Positions 1 through 11,545 of a DNA stretch of 64,000 nucleotides are shown in pieces. The notes below the pieces were generated by a model. It was not told the DNA's origin. It ran no database searches and saw nothing but the letters and a program-made list of their open reading frames with translations. The position numbers and the translations under genes are program-made. Every line of letters begins with the position of its first letter. Within the stretch, counting starts at the first letter, position 1. Source of the DNA: Piscicola geometra (lineage: Eukaryota; Annelida; Clitellata; Hirudinida; Piscicolidae). The stretch is from contig OX030957.1 in the NCBI GenBank assembly GCA_943735955.1, positions 2,148,709-2,212,708 of the forward strand, in the 5' to 3' direction.

Positions 1-44
1 GACGTGAGTGAAGTGAGAGAAGGCCTCTATGGCACTGCCTCTGC
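1..44 (-). CDS. possible exon fragment at the window edge
   Basis: Read on the minus strand, a pyrimidine-rich tract ending in GTAG is followed by 14 open codons (RGSAIEAFSHFTHV) running off the left edge. The string AFSHFT also occurs in alpha-kinase domains such as eEF2 kinase, so an alpha-kinase exon is possible. Six residues are too few to be sure. On the plus strand the same bases begin GAC|GTGAGT, which could equally be the last codon and donor of a plus-strand exon. Neighbouring sequence is needed to decide. Confidence 0.25.
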
Positions 45-1014
45 CTACGAACACGAAAAAAAGTCATGAATTCAACTATGATTCAACTAGTTTTATTTTT
101 AACCCATTTGAGAATAAATAAATTGTTGTGTTTAATTATAATCTAAGTAATTACATCCATAAGAAAATAATAAAATTTTCACGAATGGTCAGTTTTGCTT
201 GAGTTACAGTAGTCGTGTAAAATCGAGCTTTTTAATTTTATTGAATCCTTTATTTAATTCTGAAAGACTTCATCCAAGCATTGAAAGTGAATTTAAATGG
301 AATCATGTAAAGATGGTATCCTTCAAGAGTCCTAAGAAGAATTATGGAAATTCATTGGAGGCAGCTTTTTAATAGACGTCTTCAAGTACTTTTGAAATGC
401 TAAAAACTTGGGTTAACTCACTGTAGTGTGTAGATCTACAAAAACATATTTTTTTTAAATATTTCTTAATTATACATTTTTTTAAATATTTCAGCACTAA
501 ACTATAGAACATAGCTAATAAATTATTCTACCAATGCACACCCTCTCTACATGATTATCACGTCTCTGCATGCATAAGAAAGCAGAATACCACATTCGGA
601 AGACCGTAAAATACCAGATTGTTCGGATGCCCGTAAGGTTCGGACACCCATAAGGTTAGCACACCGTTGAGGGCTTATTTAGCTTTTTCAAAGCTATTAA
701 GTTGTATTTTTTTCAAAAAAAGCAAACTTATCACAAAAATATTGCAATAAATAATATAACTAATAAAAAAACGTAGAAAAAATTAAAAGCTAGTATCGAG
801 TTTATTGAAATTAAGAATTATAAATTTCGAAATTCAAGAATTATTTGAAAAAAAATTTTCTGTTTTCGGACATTTGAGAAACAATTATTCAAATGTGTGC
901 GCATATATTGGTATTTACGGGGCATGGGTCATCGCACTCGGAAACAATTCCAACGCCATCCTCATTGTGTGCCCTCGTCGTCATAATCACCCCTCGCTTC
1001 CAACATCATCTTAA

Positions 1015-1098
1015 TCATCATCATCATCATCATCATCCTCATCCTCACCACCATCATCATCAACATCATCATCAACATCATCATCATCATCATCATTA
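1015..1098. repeat. (CAT)n microsatellite
   Basis: Imperfect run of CAT/CAC trinucleotides, with poly-His or poly-Met open frames on the two strands that are artefacts of the repeat. It lies upstream of any recognised gene. Confidence 0.85.
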
Positions 1099-1659
1099 CT
1101 AATCGACAATAATGAGTAATGTTTCTTACTAAGGACCCTTTTCTAAAGTCGTTTCCGCTATTGAATGATAGATAAATCACTTCAAAAAAATATTTTCTGG
1201 ACATATTATAACTAAATTAGTTTCTATTGCAAAGACAACATAAAATTTCAATTCTATAAAATTTATTTTTCAAATTAAATATTTAATAATCACTTTATCA
1301 TCATTTCTATCGCTATTATTTCCATTTCTTTTCATCACCATTTTCTTCTTTATTGCGTGTCCCTGAAACTGCCTTTTGCTATTGATCGTTAAGCTTGAAA
1401 TTATTCCTATTCGATTCTTAATCATTTTCAAATCATTTTTTCTGTTTATAGCCATAATTTGTCAAATAATTTTTTCCAGTTTTAAAACCATAATTTGTGA
1501 ATTTTGTTTTATATAAATCTTGATTTTTTCACCAAATATTTATTTAGTTTTGCACATATTCAGTTTTATCAACACACTCATCTAGTATAACTATACTCAT
1601 TTTTTATGCCGTAACAACTAATGTCGCTTTTAATTATAATAATTATTGCTTTTATCCTA

Positions 1660-1677
1660 GTCATCATCATCATCATC

Positions 1678-1709
<32 letters not shown>

Positions 1710-1740
1710 TTCTTTCATCATTATCGTGATGATGATGATC
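1660..1740. repeat. (CAT)n microsatellite
   Basis: Run of TCA/CAT trinucleotides with a few substitutions, followed by a short inverted GAT run at 1729-1741, so the transcript of either strand could fold back on itself. Confidence 0.8.
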
Positions 1741-1829
1741 ATTATCATTTCTGTTTCCTTGATTAAAATATTTTAAAGATCAATAATGTGGTAATAGCGG
1801 ATACCTACATCACAACCATCAACATCATT

Positions 1830-2170
1830 TTACACCATTATCATCACCATCGTCATCATTATCATCATCGTCATCATTAACATCATCGTCATCATTAACA
1901 TCATCGTCATCATTATCATCATCGTCATCATTATCATCATCGTCATCATTATCATCATCGTCATCATTATCATCATCGTCATCATTATCATCATCGTCAT
2001 CATTATCATCATCGTCATCATTATCATCATCGTCAGCGTCGTCATCATTATCATCATCGTCATCATTATCATCATCGTCAGCATCGTCATCATTATCATC
2101 ATCTTCATCATTATCATCATCGTCATCAACACAGTTATCATCATTCCTATAGTCATCATCGCCATTATCG
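1830..2170. repeat. 18-bp tandem array (ATC-type minisatellite)
   Basis: About 340 bp of an 18-bp unit close to TCATCATTATCATCATCG, repeated with few changes. It evolved by expansion of a TCA/ATC trinucleotide background. The 114-codon Met/Ile/Thr frame over it is a repeat artefact. Confidence 0.85.
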
Positions 2171-4323
2171 GCATGGTTGTCCTATATATTAAATGCTCAT
2201 TTATCCCTAAACTTCATCGTTTCCATCGATTTTTAAACTTCTTTTCTAGTTTTTAACATTCTTATCATCACCATCACTTTCATCACCATCATTCTCATCC
2301 CCATCCTCATTCCTCCATACTCTGTGTCCTTTAGAACAGCACTTTGATGGAATATTCTCTTTAAATATTTTTATTTTTTTCATCGAACACTTCTCATTTC
2401 AAACTTTTTTCACTTTATCTGGCTCCCACACTTTTTTTAAAGTTGAAAATACTTGTGATGCCCATGCTGACGGAATGGAAGGAATGCATGCTTCAAGCAT
2501 CACCTCTCCACTCATCACCAATGCAACAAGGCAACAATTGTGTTACGAAGAAAAACATTTTCAGTTTTTGTGATTGAGAAATTATTTTTTGAATAGTTTT
2601 GGTTCGTTTTTTCTATTTTTTCAAACAAACAAATAAAGTTAGATTTAAAAACCTTTTTTTAGCCCTAACTTGCTTCGTTTGATGAATTGCTTCATCTTGT
2701 ATCTATATTTATTAAGCGTTAAAAACATAATAAACATAATAAACCAATAAAAAATTCTTTACAAAAACAGCTCACAAAAACCTTGTTATTCTACCCGCCA
2801 GCATCTTGAAAAGTGAAGAAAACAATAAGGCAGTAAAGCATCTTTTATTTCTCTCCACTTCTAGGAATTCTGAGCCATTTAACGTCTTTGAAACTTGATT
2901 CTTTGGGGTGTAGTGGATTCTCTGATGCTCATAAAGAAATGAAAACGCATCTTTGAAGCAGCATTCATCTCTATTACCCACGCTTGTATCGAGAGGAGAT
3001 GAAGCTTTCTGCTTAGCAGACATACTCTCTGTGCTTCCCTGCACCTCACTCTACTCTTGGTTTTAAACCTGCATTCGTGTCTGAAGTTTGGTGAAGAAAA
3101 GCATTCATTGACAAACTGTTTTTTAGATTAATTTAACTTTGGGTAGAAATATGCTTGGCCTTTTAGTCATGAATTGCCTGGAAAAGCGTGGCAAGCTTCA
3201 AAACCACCAAAACAAACTGCTTGTGAGTCTGAGCTTTAATAGCTTTAGATGGAAGCGATATATTATTCTGTGTGCATATGGTGCGCGATGGAGGAGGCAG
3301 AGTGGGGGCTCCATGCAAGCAGACATACAATATTGTACAAGGAAGCATGAGTGACACAGACAAGATACCCTCATAACTCAAGCATAAATTTTGCGTGGAA
3401 GAGTATTTGTGTATATGTGCATGTGCTTGTGTCCGTCTATATATTTATATGTATGTATGTATATATCTATGTAACAAAGATGAAGATAGAGGCTATATAG
3501 ATGGTAACCTTGTTTTCGAATTTGTTTGTTGAGCGAATCCGACGATAAGAACAAATCTACTTTTGTGTTGAGAAATTGCCTTTTGAAAGTTGCCCTGTAG
3601 ATGGAACTTTTTTACCGCTGTTTTTATTTATACCAAATTGCGATAACATCAAGTTAGAATAAATATAATTTATATCCGAGGTTTATCTAAGATAAAGTCA
3701 TAGCAAGGGTTTCGATTAACATCCCTGAGAGTTGAACATAAAAACTTTATCTCCAGCTATAAATTATAATCTATAATTAAAGAAAAATAAATTTATTTCT
3801 TCAAATTAAAAACTTAATTTCTTAGGATTATAAATTACAAAAATATTAAAGATTTTAAGTATATGATTATAAAGACTGAAAAAGGGTTTAGTGGAATATA
3901 TTAACAACTTAAATCAATTAAAAAATAATGGTTTGAAAACTTTGTGTTTTAAAACTAATTAAAGTCTCTCAAACCATTACGTGTAAGGCACATTTTAGAT
4001 TTGTATCAATAGTGAAAAACATTTTCTCAAGAAAATCACATTTTAAACTCTTACTTAGTTAAAATGCTATGTATCTTTTTTCTATTTAAAACTCTTTTAC
4101 CTTATCCTAAACCCTTAATGGGAATGTATACCAGTTAACCACAATTTTTCGACTTCCAAACACCACAATGGCAATATCACAAACACATTTGTTACCTTTC
4201 ACACACTAAGCCTTCATAGCATGTAGAATCTACATTGTAGATACACTGAAATAAAGACAATGCAATATAATCTCTCCCACCTAACTGAAACCTCCCCTCT
4301 TCAAGAAACCTGCATAAGCAGGC

Positions 4324-5023
4324 ATGGCGAACATGGCGTCAGCGTGTGCCTTTGTCGTCTCGAACGAAAACACCTTCAACTCAGGCAGGTTCGCAGCGTT
4401 CTTGTGTCCTTTCTAAAGTCCGTTTTTTGGTGATTCATAAGGTGAAAAAAAGTTAATAGTTGTCTTTTTTTGGTTCTCATTGTCTTTTTGTGGTTTTGGT
4501 AGTTTTTATTGTTTTGGTTTTAGAGTTTGTGGTAATTTATTTGTGATTTAATGCGCTCGCATTATTTTCATGCCGCCAAGCACACCGCAATAGACACCAA
4601 ATAATACGCTCCGATGCTTTCTAGTTTATATTGTAGCGACAACTATTGTTACAACAAATACTACTTGCAATGCTATTGCACTTTCTAATTATACTTTTTG
4701 TTTTAGTGTTTTTTTCAGCATTTTTATAAATACGTTTTTGTTTGAAAGGCAGAAAATAATAGCTTGGAATTTTCTTTTAATTTTAAAATAGGTATAAGCA
4801 TGATGGATAAAAACATCATTAAAAACTATGCTATAATGATCGAGAGATAAATATAATTATTTTAAACAAGGAATACAAATCATAAAAAATTTGAGATAAA
4901 ATTAATTGAGAATAAAAATAAAACTATAATGAAGGGATTTTACATTAAAAGGATTTAGACACTTTGTGAAGCATTAATATTCCTATTATAATTATTATTA
5001 AGAATATTTAAAATAATTATACA

Positions 5024-5084
<61 letters not shown>

Positions 5085-8000
5085 GAACGTGATGATGATG
5101 ACAATGATGATGATGATGATGATGATGCAGGCTTAATTCGTCTTATTAATCTTAAGGCCATGGTCGACGAAGACTGCAGCCACCACGTGCCTCATCGTCA
5201 GCGTCGCTGTTGTGAGTCCATCATTGAATCATTTCGTTTATATCTCTGAAATTATTCCATTTCGAATCATCTAGTAATTATGAGGATTATGGTTTTTTAA
5301 AATTTCAATAGTTATTTTTTGAAAACTATTTTTAGTGTATTATTCTTGCTAGAGTAAAAGATATCTTTTATATAATTTTGAATTTTTTTTCCATAAAAGC
5401 ATTTAAGAATTTTCAACTGTTCAATCTCATTCTCAAGCTCTTATATATTCATATTTTCTTCCTTGCTCTTTTTCGTTTTTATTTTATTTGTTTCCCTTTT
5501 GGGCGAGGCATGCCGTCGTGAGCATGTTGAATCGACTCTTGTTTTCCACGGCCAGATGTTCTCCTTGATTAAAGCTTATCTTCACCACATCTTTTGATAT
5601 AACGCTACTCACCTACTCACGTAAATTGCCCCAATCAATATTCCCATCGATTTTCTGCCTTCTTACTAGTCTATTGTGTTCTCTTCATTATCAGATTCTT
5701 CATCTTTCGAATGACTAATTTCGATTTCTTTATGACATTTTAAATTCAAGAAAAAACAATATGCACAATCCGATTACACGAGATTTCCTAGGAAAAAAAT
5801 TATTCGCGCATGCCATCTTTACTGAAAAACGATGAAAAATGCTTCAATTACTAAGATAATTACTCGAAATAAAAATATTATTTCAGTCTGGTTTAGAGCT
5901 TTCTTGCTTTTGTAATTCTCGATGATAACTCGATTTTTTACTTCATCACAAATCAGTTTCCATGCATTAAATCGTATTTTAAATTTAATGCAACTTAGTT
6001 TCAACTTTTTCACACATAATTAAACTTTTCATTTAACATATTTTTTTTACGAACGCAGGTGAGCATATGTGTGATGGCGATATGTGGTGTCTTCATTGTT
6101 AGAGAGTACTCACTGAGTGCTTCATACAAGAAGTTAGTACGCTGCCAAATATAAAAGAATATTTAAAATATATTAATTCAAAATCATTTTTAGCAAAATA
6201 AGTCAAAATAGCTGATAATATTAGTTTCGCGTTTTCCCAAAAATCCTTGCAGAACAAAGTGCTGGGTGTCGAACATAACTTATACGGACATTCGACCGTG
6301 CACATACTGCACACAGAAGCACAAAACCGTCTCCATCTGTTCCCCATCGTACTTTCCCTGCGTCAGAATCACTGTTGCTTATGAAGTGAGTGGGTGGAAT
6401 AGAGGTGTAGGAGAGATTGATGGGTGAAGTGGAGGTAGTTTGGTGGAGTAGAAGTTGATGGGTGAAGTGAAGGTGGATGGGTGGGTTGTTTCGATTTCCA
6501 CAAATCGACTTTATATGATTTAAAGTTTTCCAAAATTGTTGTTAGAAAATTGGATTAGTTGATTTTATTAGTTTGTTTGCTTCTTATTTCAAGAATATTA
6601 AAGGTCAAAATCAACTATGTTAACGATGAAATACTCATGATTTAAAGAAATTGACTTCAAAAATATGAATAAAACAAATATTTATAACAAAAATCCTATA
6701 TTTTACTTTTCAATTTCAATGATAGCATAATGCAGGTATCTTTAATATGCGGTCTTCGAAAGCACGACAGTGAATTCTTGTTGAACACAAATGATTCTAC
6801 TTCGAAACAAGTCTCAGATTTTTTCCAAAAAACAAAAAAAATCAAATCTCACGAAAAATCGTTAGAAAACATATTTTACTAAAAGACCTAATCAACGCTA
6901 TGGTATAACTTATACAGTATAAGACAATGAAAATAATTAATATGCAGTAGAGTGTGTTAATGTGGTCCTAAAGGAAGCTCTTTCATTGAATTTGCAAAAG
7001 AATAAAAGATAGTTAATCAGATTTAATGTAGGCGTTTAATCTGAAAGTAACGGGAGCAACGATAAGTAAATGCAAAAAAGTTTAACAAATTTTTATTATT
7101 ATTAAAACTAGAGTTTGAAGGGTAAAAAAGAGCTATGAGCTGTTTTATAATCATGTTAAGCTTCAAAACCATCATGCAAAAAAATTCATTGAATTTCAAG
7201 CAAAAATGCAAAAAAAATTCTCAAGAATAAAAAACTTGAAAAAGAAAAAAACCAAAGCATAATAACTTAGAGACGAAACTCGAGTGGCGTGTAACTGCTG
7301 CTGACAAATCACCAGAGAAACAACGGTCGAGTCGGATGAGTAAACATCCAGAAAGTGTTCACAAACTTAATTTTTGAAATCTTCTCTGCATTTGTACATA
7401 AATCCAATTTGGTGACTTTTGTTTATCTATTTAGTATTTCTTGGTGAAAAGTTTATTCAACCTTGAAGCGGTTCGATCGCATTTGCTCGAAGATGTTAAT
7501 ATTTATTTGTAAAGACTTCAAGGTTTTGGTAAGTTACGGTAATACTTCTACTACTATTACAACTTCTACTAGTCCGATAATTATTTTCACTATTCAAGTA
7601 CGGGGGAGGCATAAGAGAGGGATTGCTGCATTCTGACAGTATCGAAGCCGCTGGTCTCTTCAGTCAGGTTGGAAGCATCAATGGATGAATCCATATATGA
7701 ATGAATGAAAAAGATAATTAAATATAAAAAATAACGAAATAATAATGGATGAAAGAATAGAACATTATATTTTATTACCTCCCACAGTGTTCTCACCACG
7801 TTTGTCTAGGAGAATTCGCCACGAACCAGGTTGAAAGAATGCTTTATTGCTAGGCAACAACAGCTGCATGAACATTGGCCATAATGATTTTTGTTTATTG
7901 ATTCAAACGTTTCTTCAGCACAATTTGAATAACACGGAAGTGTTAAGATTTAACATTTCCACGCATCCCTCGTTTTCATCAAACCAACAAACCATTCATA

Positions 8001-11000
8001 AACATATTCATCACTGTTATCATCACTCGTCATCGTGGATTCTTCCACCACCATGATAATAATTCGACCATCAGCATCATCATCTATCCTACCACCATCA
8101 GCATCATCATCTATCCTACCCCCATCAGCATCATCATCTATCCTACCACCATCAGCATCATCATCTTTCCTACCACCATCAGCATCATCATCTATCCTAC
8201 CACCATCAGCATCATCATCTATCCTACCACCATCAACATCATCATCTATCCTACCACCATCAGCACCATCATCTATCCTACCACCATCAGCATCATCATC
8301 TATCCTACCACCATCAGCATCATCATCTATCCTACCACCATCAGCATCATCATCTATCCTACCACCATCAGCATCATCATCTTTCCTACCACCATCAGCA
8401 TCATCATCTTTCCTACCACCATCAGCATCATCATCTATCCTACCACCATCAGCATCATCATCTATCCTACCACCATCAGCATCATCATCTATCCTACCAC
8501 CATCAGCATCATCATCTTTCCTACCACCATCAGCATCATCATCTATCCTACCACCATCAGCATCATCATCTATCCTACCACCATCAGCATCATCATCTTT
8601 ACTACCACCATCAGCATCATCATCTATCCTACCACCATCAGCATCATCATCTTTCCTACCACCATCAGCACCATCATCTATCCTACCACCATCAGCATCA
8701 TCATCTATCCTACCACCATCAGCATCATAATCTATCCTACCACCATCAGCACCATCATCTATCCTGCCACCATCAGCATCATCATCTTTCCTACCACCAA
8801 TCCCATCAGGCGGCGATCGAGCAATACGTTGAGAAGTGGAAGAACCTCATGCTCTCGCACATCCACCACTCCATGCGCAACCACGCAAGCGGCAGCAACC
8901 AGCGTAACCAAGGCAACAAACTCGAAGCGATCATCAACAAGTACTTCACTCTCAGTGTGCCTGATCTGACTGCCACTGCCAGTCCCGACTCCGCTGCTGC
9001 TACCACTGGAGATGGTGCTGGTGATGTTGAAGGTGGTGACGGTGATGGTGGCGAAGAGGATGATGAAAGCAACGGGGGAATAAAAGAAAGTATCGGGGAA
9101 AAAACCATCGATTCTTCATCGGCACCGACCGCTCCTTCTTCGGTCATCCCACTGGCCATTCTTAAACGCATCGAGAACATCATCGAGAACAGAACGTATG
9201 CCCGCAGTTCAGACTCGAGCAACTTTAAATGCTTCTACAACCAACTGAGGCCCTATGACGTTATAGAAACAAAGACGTACACCAAGTTAGTGCTCGTGTG
9301 GTCTTCGTGAATCGTGTGGTAGTTGTGGTTTAAATGGAGTTTTTTAATTCAAACTTTTTTTTAATGGTTGTTTCTCGTTGCTTATATTCCAAACTTTTTA
9401 TTGTTTTTTAAAAAGTTGAAAGCTCTGTGACGTGTTTATCGCGAGAATGGGAAAATTGCTGTGTTGAAGTTTAAAAGAAAAAGTGTGAGGGGAGGAAAAA
9501 GTGTAATCTGAACTATCGAGAACAGAAAAATGCGAATATTCAAAGGGAAGATTGCGAAGATTTTGCACGAGCTGCAGACGAATTAAACTGCATCATTTGA
9601 GTCTTTCAAAATAGCTCGTCTGTAACCTTTCAATTATTTTGCTACTCAAAGCGTTTTGGGCTTTACAGTTTGAATATTAAAAAAATATTTCTTTAAAATT
9701 TTAAAATTAGCTTAACAATAAAAAAAAGCTTAGATTTTTTAGACTACTTATTTTCTCATGTAAATCTTTATTGCATTTCATGCTTAGTTATAATTAGATT
9801 GGTCATTCGTCCTTTATTATTTACATTTTCAGAACTGCTTACAAATTTTATAATAATTTTTATATACATATTTTGTTTCAAATATTTTAAATTTAAATTG
9901 TTTTCTTTTATATATTTTTATCGATAAACGCAAAACTTCAAACACACAAAAAAAACAAAAATTGCCGCATCCATCAGTTTGACCTTGTAGAAATGTGGTT
10001 TTTAGTGAATATATTTTCTTTTTCTCTCAATCGATATTATTTTTACCTGTTGGGAAAACAGGATTCTTGTATTCAAAACTCGACGAAGATATTTAAGCGC
10101 AAGGATCGCTGGAAAGACGGCACTGACATGCGCCAAGATGACTTTCCCAGATACTAATTTCGTCTTTCTAAAAATACACATTTATTCGCTTTAGTTTGTG
10201 TTTGCACAAGAAATGCATCATTTGTTTAGGTTTCAAGAACTTGCTTATCTTGCATTTTTTACTAATATTTTTTATCTTTAAAACGCCTGATTACTATTTC
10301 AAATCTTCGTTGCGTTTGTCATTCTGATTAGAATGTCAGCATATTGATTTCGGAAGAACGTGGCCATTAGCAATGCACTGCAACCCTTCATCACCAGAAT
10401 AATTTCAGTTCTGTTATTTATGTTGAGACAACGAATAATTTTACATTTTGAGTCGCAATTTTCCCAACAATTCTGGAGAGAATTATGTTTTTTTTATTTC
10501 TAAATTTTTCATGTGTCATTTGATCATGAGTTTAGCCAGTCTCGTGTCCTAAAAATTACTGCATATCGATGTGGATTTTATTGAAAGGGCGTTGAAAGCA
10601 ACGAAAAGTCAACTCACAAGGACATCGACACTGCATTAAATGTGGCATGAAGCATCGATTGGAGCACTGCATGAACTCTCTCGTAACGCTGCTTTTCCAA
10701 GTCAGCTTCTTCCATTTCACAATCATATAACTCTGAGAAATAATTTTCTAAAGAAGTTTCAATAAAGCTTTACGTTTTTTCTGAGCAGGCATCCGCTTTA
10801 CACATTTCTAAACATGAAGCAAAAATTATATTTTTGGCAAATAATAATCTTGAACCACTTTGCTTTGGTAAAAGTTGTTTAATCGGAGTTTATCTAGAAC
10901 GATAATATTTCCATTCCAAGCATAACTGAATGAAACCTGCTCCTGCCAACCACACTCATGCTTATAAACAGACACTTTTATTTGTATACCCCAAACCTTA

Positions 11001-11087
11001 CACTTTCACACCACAAACACATTCAATCCTTACACCAAACACCACAACTACATTACAGCAACCACAATCGCAAGCACACACACACAA

Positions 11088-11138
<51 letters not shown>

Positions 11139-11545
11139 AACACCCACACAGATGGGACGCCATCCACAGCATGTTGTGGCCTGGCCTGGTGGTGGTGGTC
11201 TGCTGCTGCCTCTTCTTGTACATCGAAACTCAACGACGACAACTCACTTGCTGCGGTCGACAACCAATCAAATACGTTGTCGAAAAAAAAAAGAAACATC
11301 ATCATCACCACCACCAACATCATCATCAATACCACCAACCTTCTGACCAGCCCGACAGAGAAGAAAATGAAGAGATGGCCCTGAATAGCGTGGTAGTGAA
11401 GGATAACGATGTTGGTTACGAGGGGGAAGGTGGAGATGATGGTAAGAACCCTTCCTCAAACGACGACTCAAACCACTTTGCCAAGCTTAGCAAAAAGACT
11501 GGTGCTAGTAATGACTTCAACAGCCGTTACAGCGATAAAGTATAG
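4324..11545 (+). CDS. TipE/KCNMB-family two-TM ion-channel auxiliary subunit (8 exons)
   Basis: Exons: 4324-4388, 5157-5211, 6059-6132, 6253-6385, 7599-7667, 7788-7829, 8810-9285, 11152-11545; phases agree at all seven junctions, giving about 435 residues. TM1 is at about 30-54 (TTCLIVSVAV joined to VSICVMAICGVFIV). A Cys-rich extracellular loop follows, with the family-like pattern KCWVSNIT, then YFPCVRITV, then a CxxxxC exon, then FKCFYNQLRPYDVI. TM2 is near 312-330 after HSMLWPG. This topology, the PC-V pattern and the C-(Y/F)-x-(N/S)...VI block are those of BK-channel beta subunits and insect TipE sodium-channel subunits, which are related. It should sit in the plasma membrane and tune a voltage-gated channel; which one is unknown. 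Exon 7 adds an Asp/Glu/Gly-rich insert to the loop and exon 8 a long Lys/His-rich cytoplasmic tail, making it about twice the length of vertebrate KCNMB proteins. Exons 1 and 2 are the least certain. Confidence 0.72.
5024..5129. repeat. (GAT)n microsatellite in intron 1 of the channel-subunit gene
   Basis: About 100 bp of ATG/GAT trinucleotides with two interruptions. It ends 27 bp before exon 2 of the TipE/KCNMB-like gene. Confidence 0.85.
8060..8809 (+). repeat. 27-bp minisatellite ending at a 3' splice site
   Basis: Roughly 27 tandem copies of a 27-bp unit: ACCACCATCAG, then CATCATCATC, then TATCCT. The array fills the end of intron 6 and runs to the acceptor of exon 7 at 8809/8810. Each unit contains a short pyrimidine stretch and a CCATCAG, so each carries its own candidate acceptor, and 27 bp is a whole number of codons. 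Confidence 0.9.
9286..11151 (+). other. intron 7 of the channel-subunit gene
   Basis: AT-rich sequence with no recognised exon or element. Its last 80 bases are a (CA)n-type run with CAAACA interruptions (11072-11150) that serves as the tract before the CACAG acceptor of exon 8. Confidence 0.6.

Larger units (their letters stand above)
45..4323. other. AT-rich non-coding stretch with CAT/ATC microsatellites
   Basis: No exon of a recognised family was found. The stretch holds (CAT)n runs, an 18-bp tandem array, and an open frame of 90 codons at 2772-3044 on the minus strand. That frame is moderately GC-rich but matches nothing I recognise and has no clear splice sites. It probably contains the upstream region of the channel-subunit gene starting at 4324. 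Confidence 0.6.

Noticed and set aside
8060..8809. CRISPR-like array or coding Ser/Pro repeat protein
   Set aside because: It is a gapless 27-bp tandem repeat without spacers, in a eukaryotic intron, ending at a splice site.
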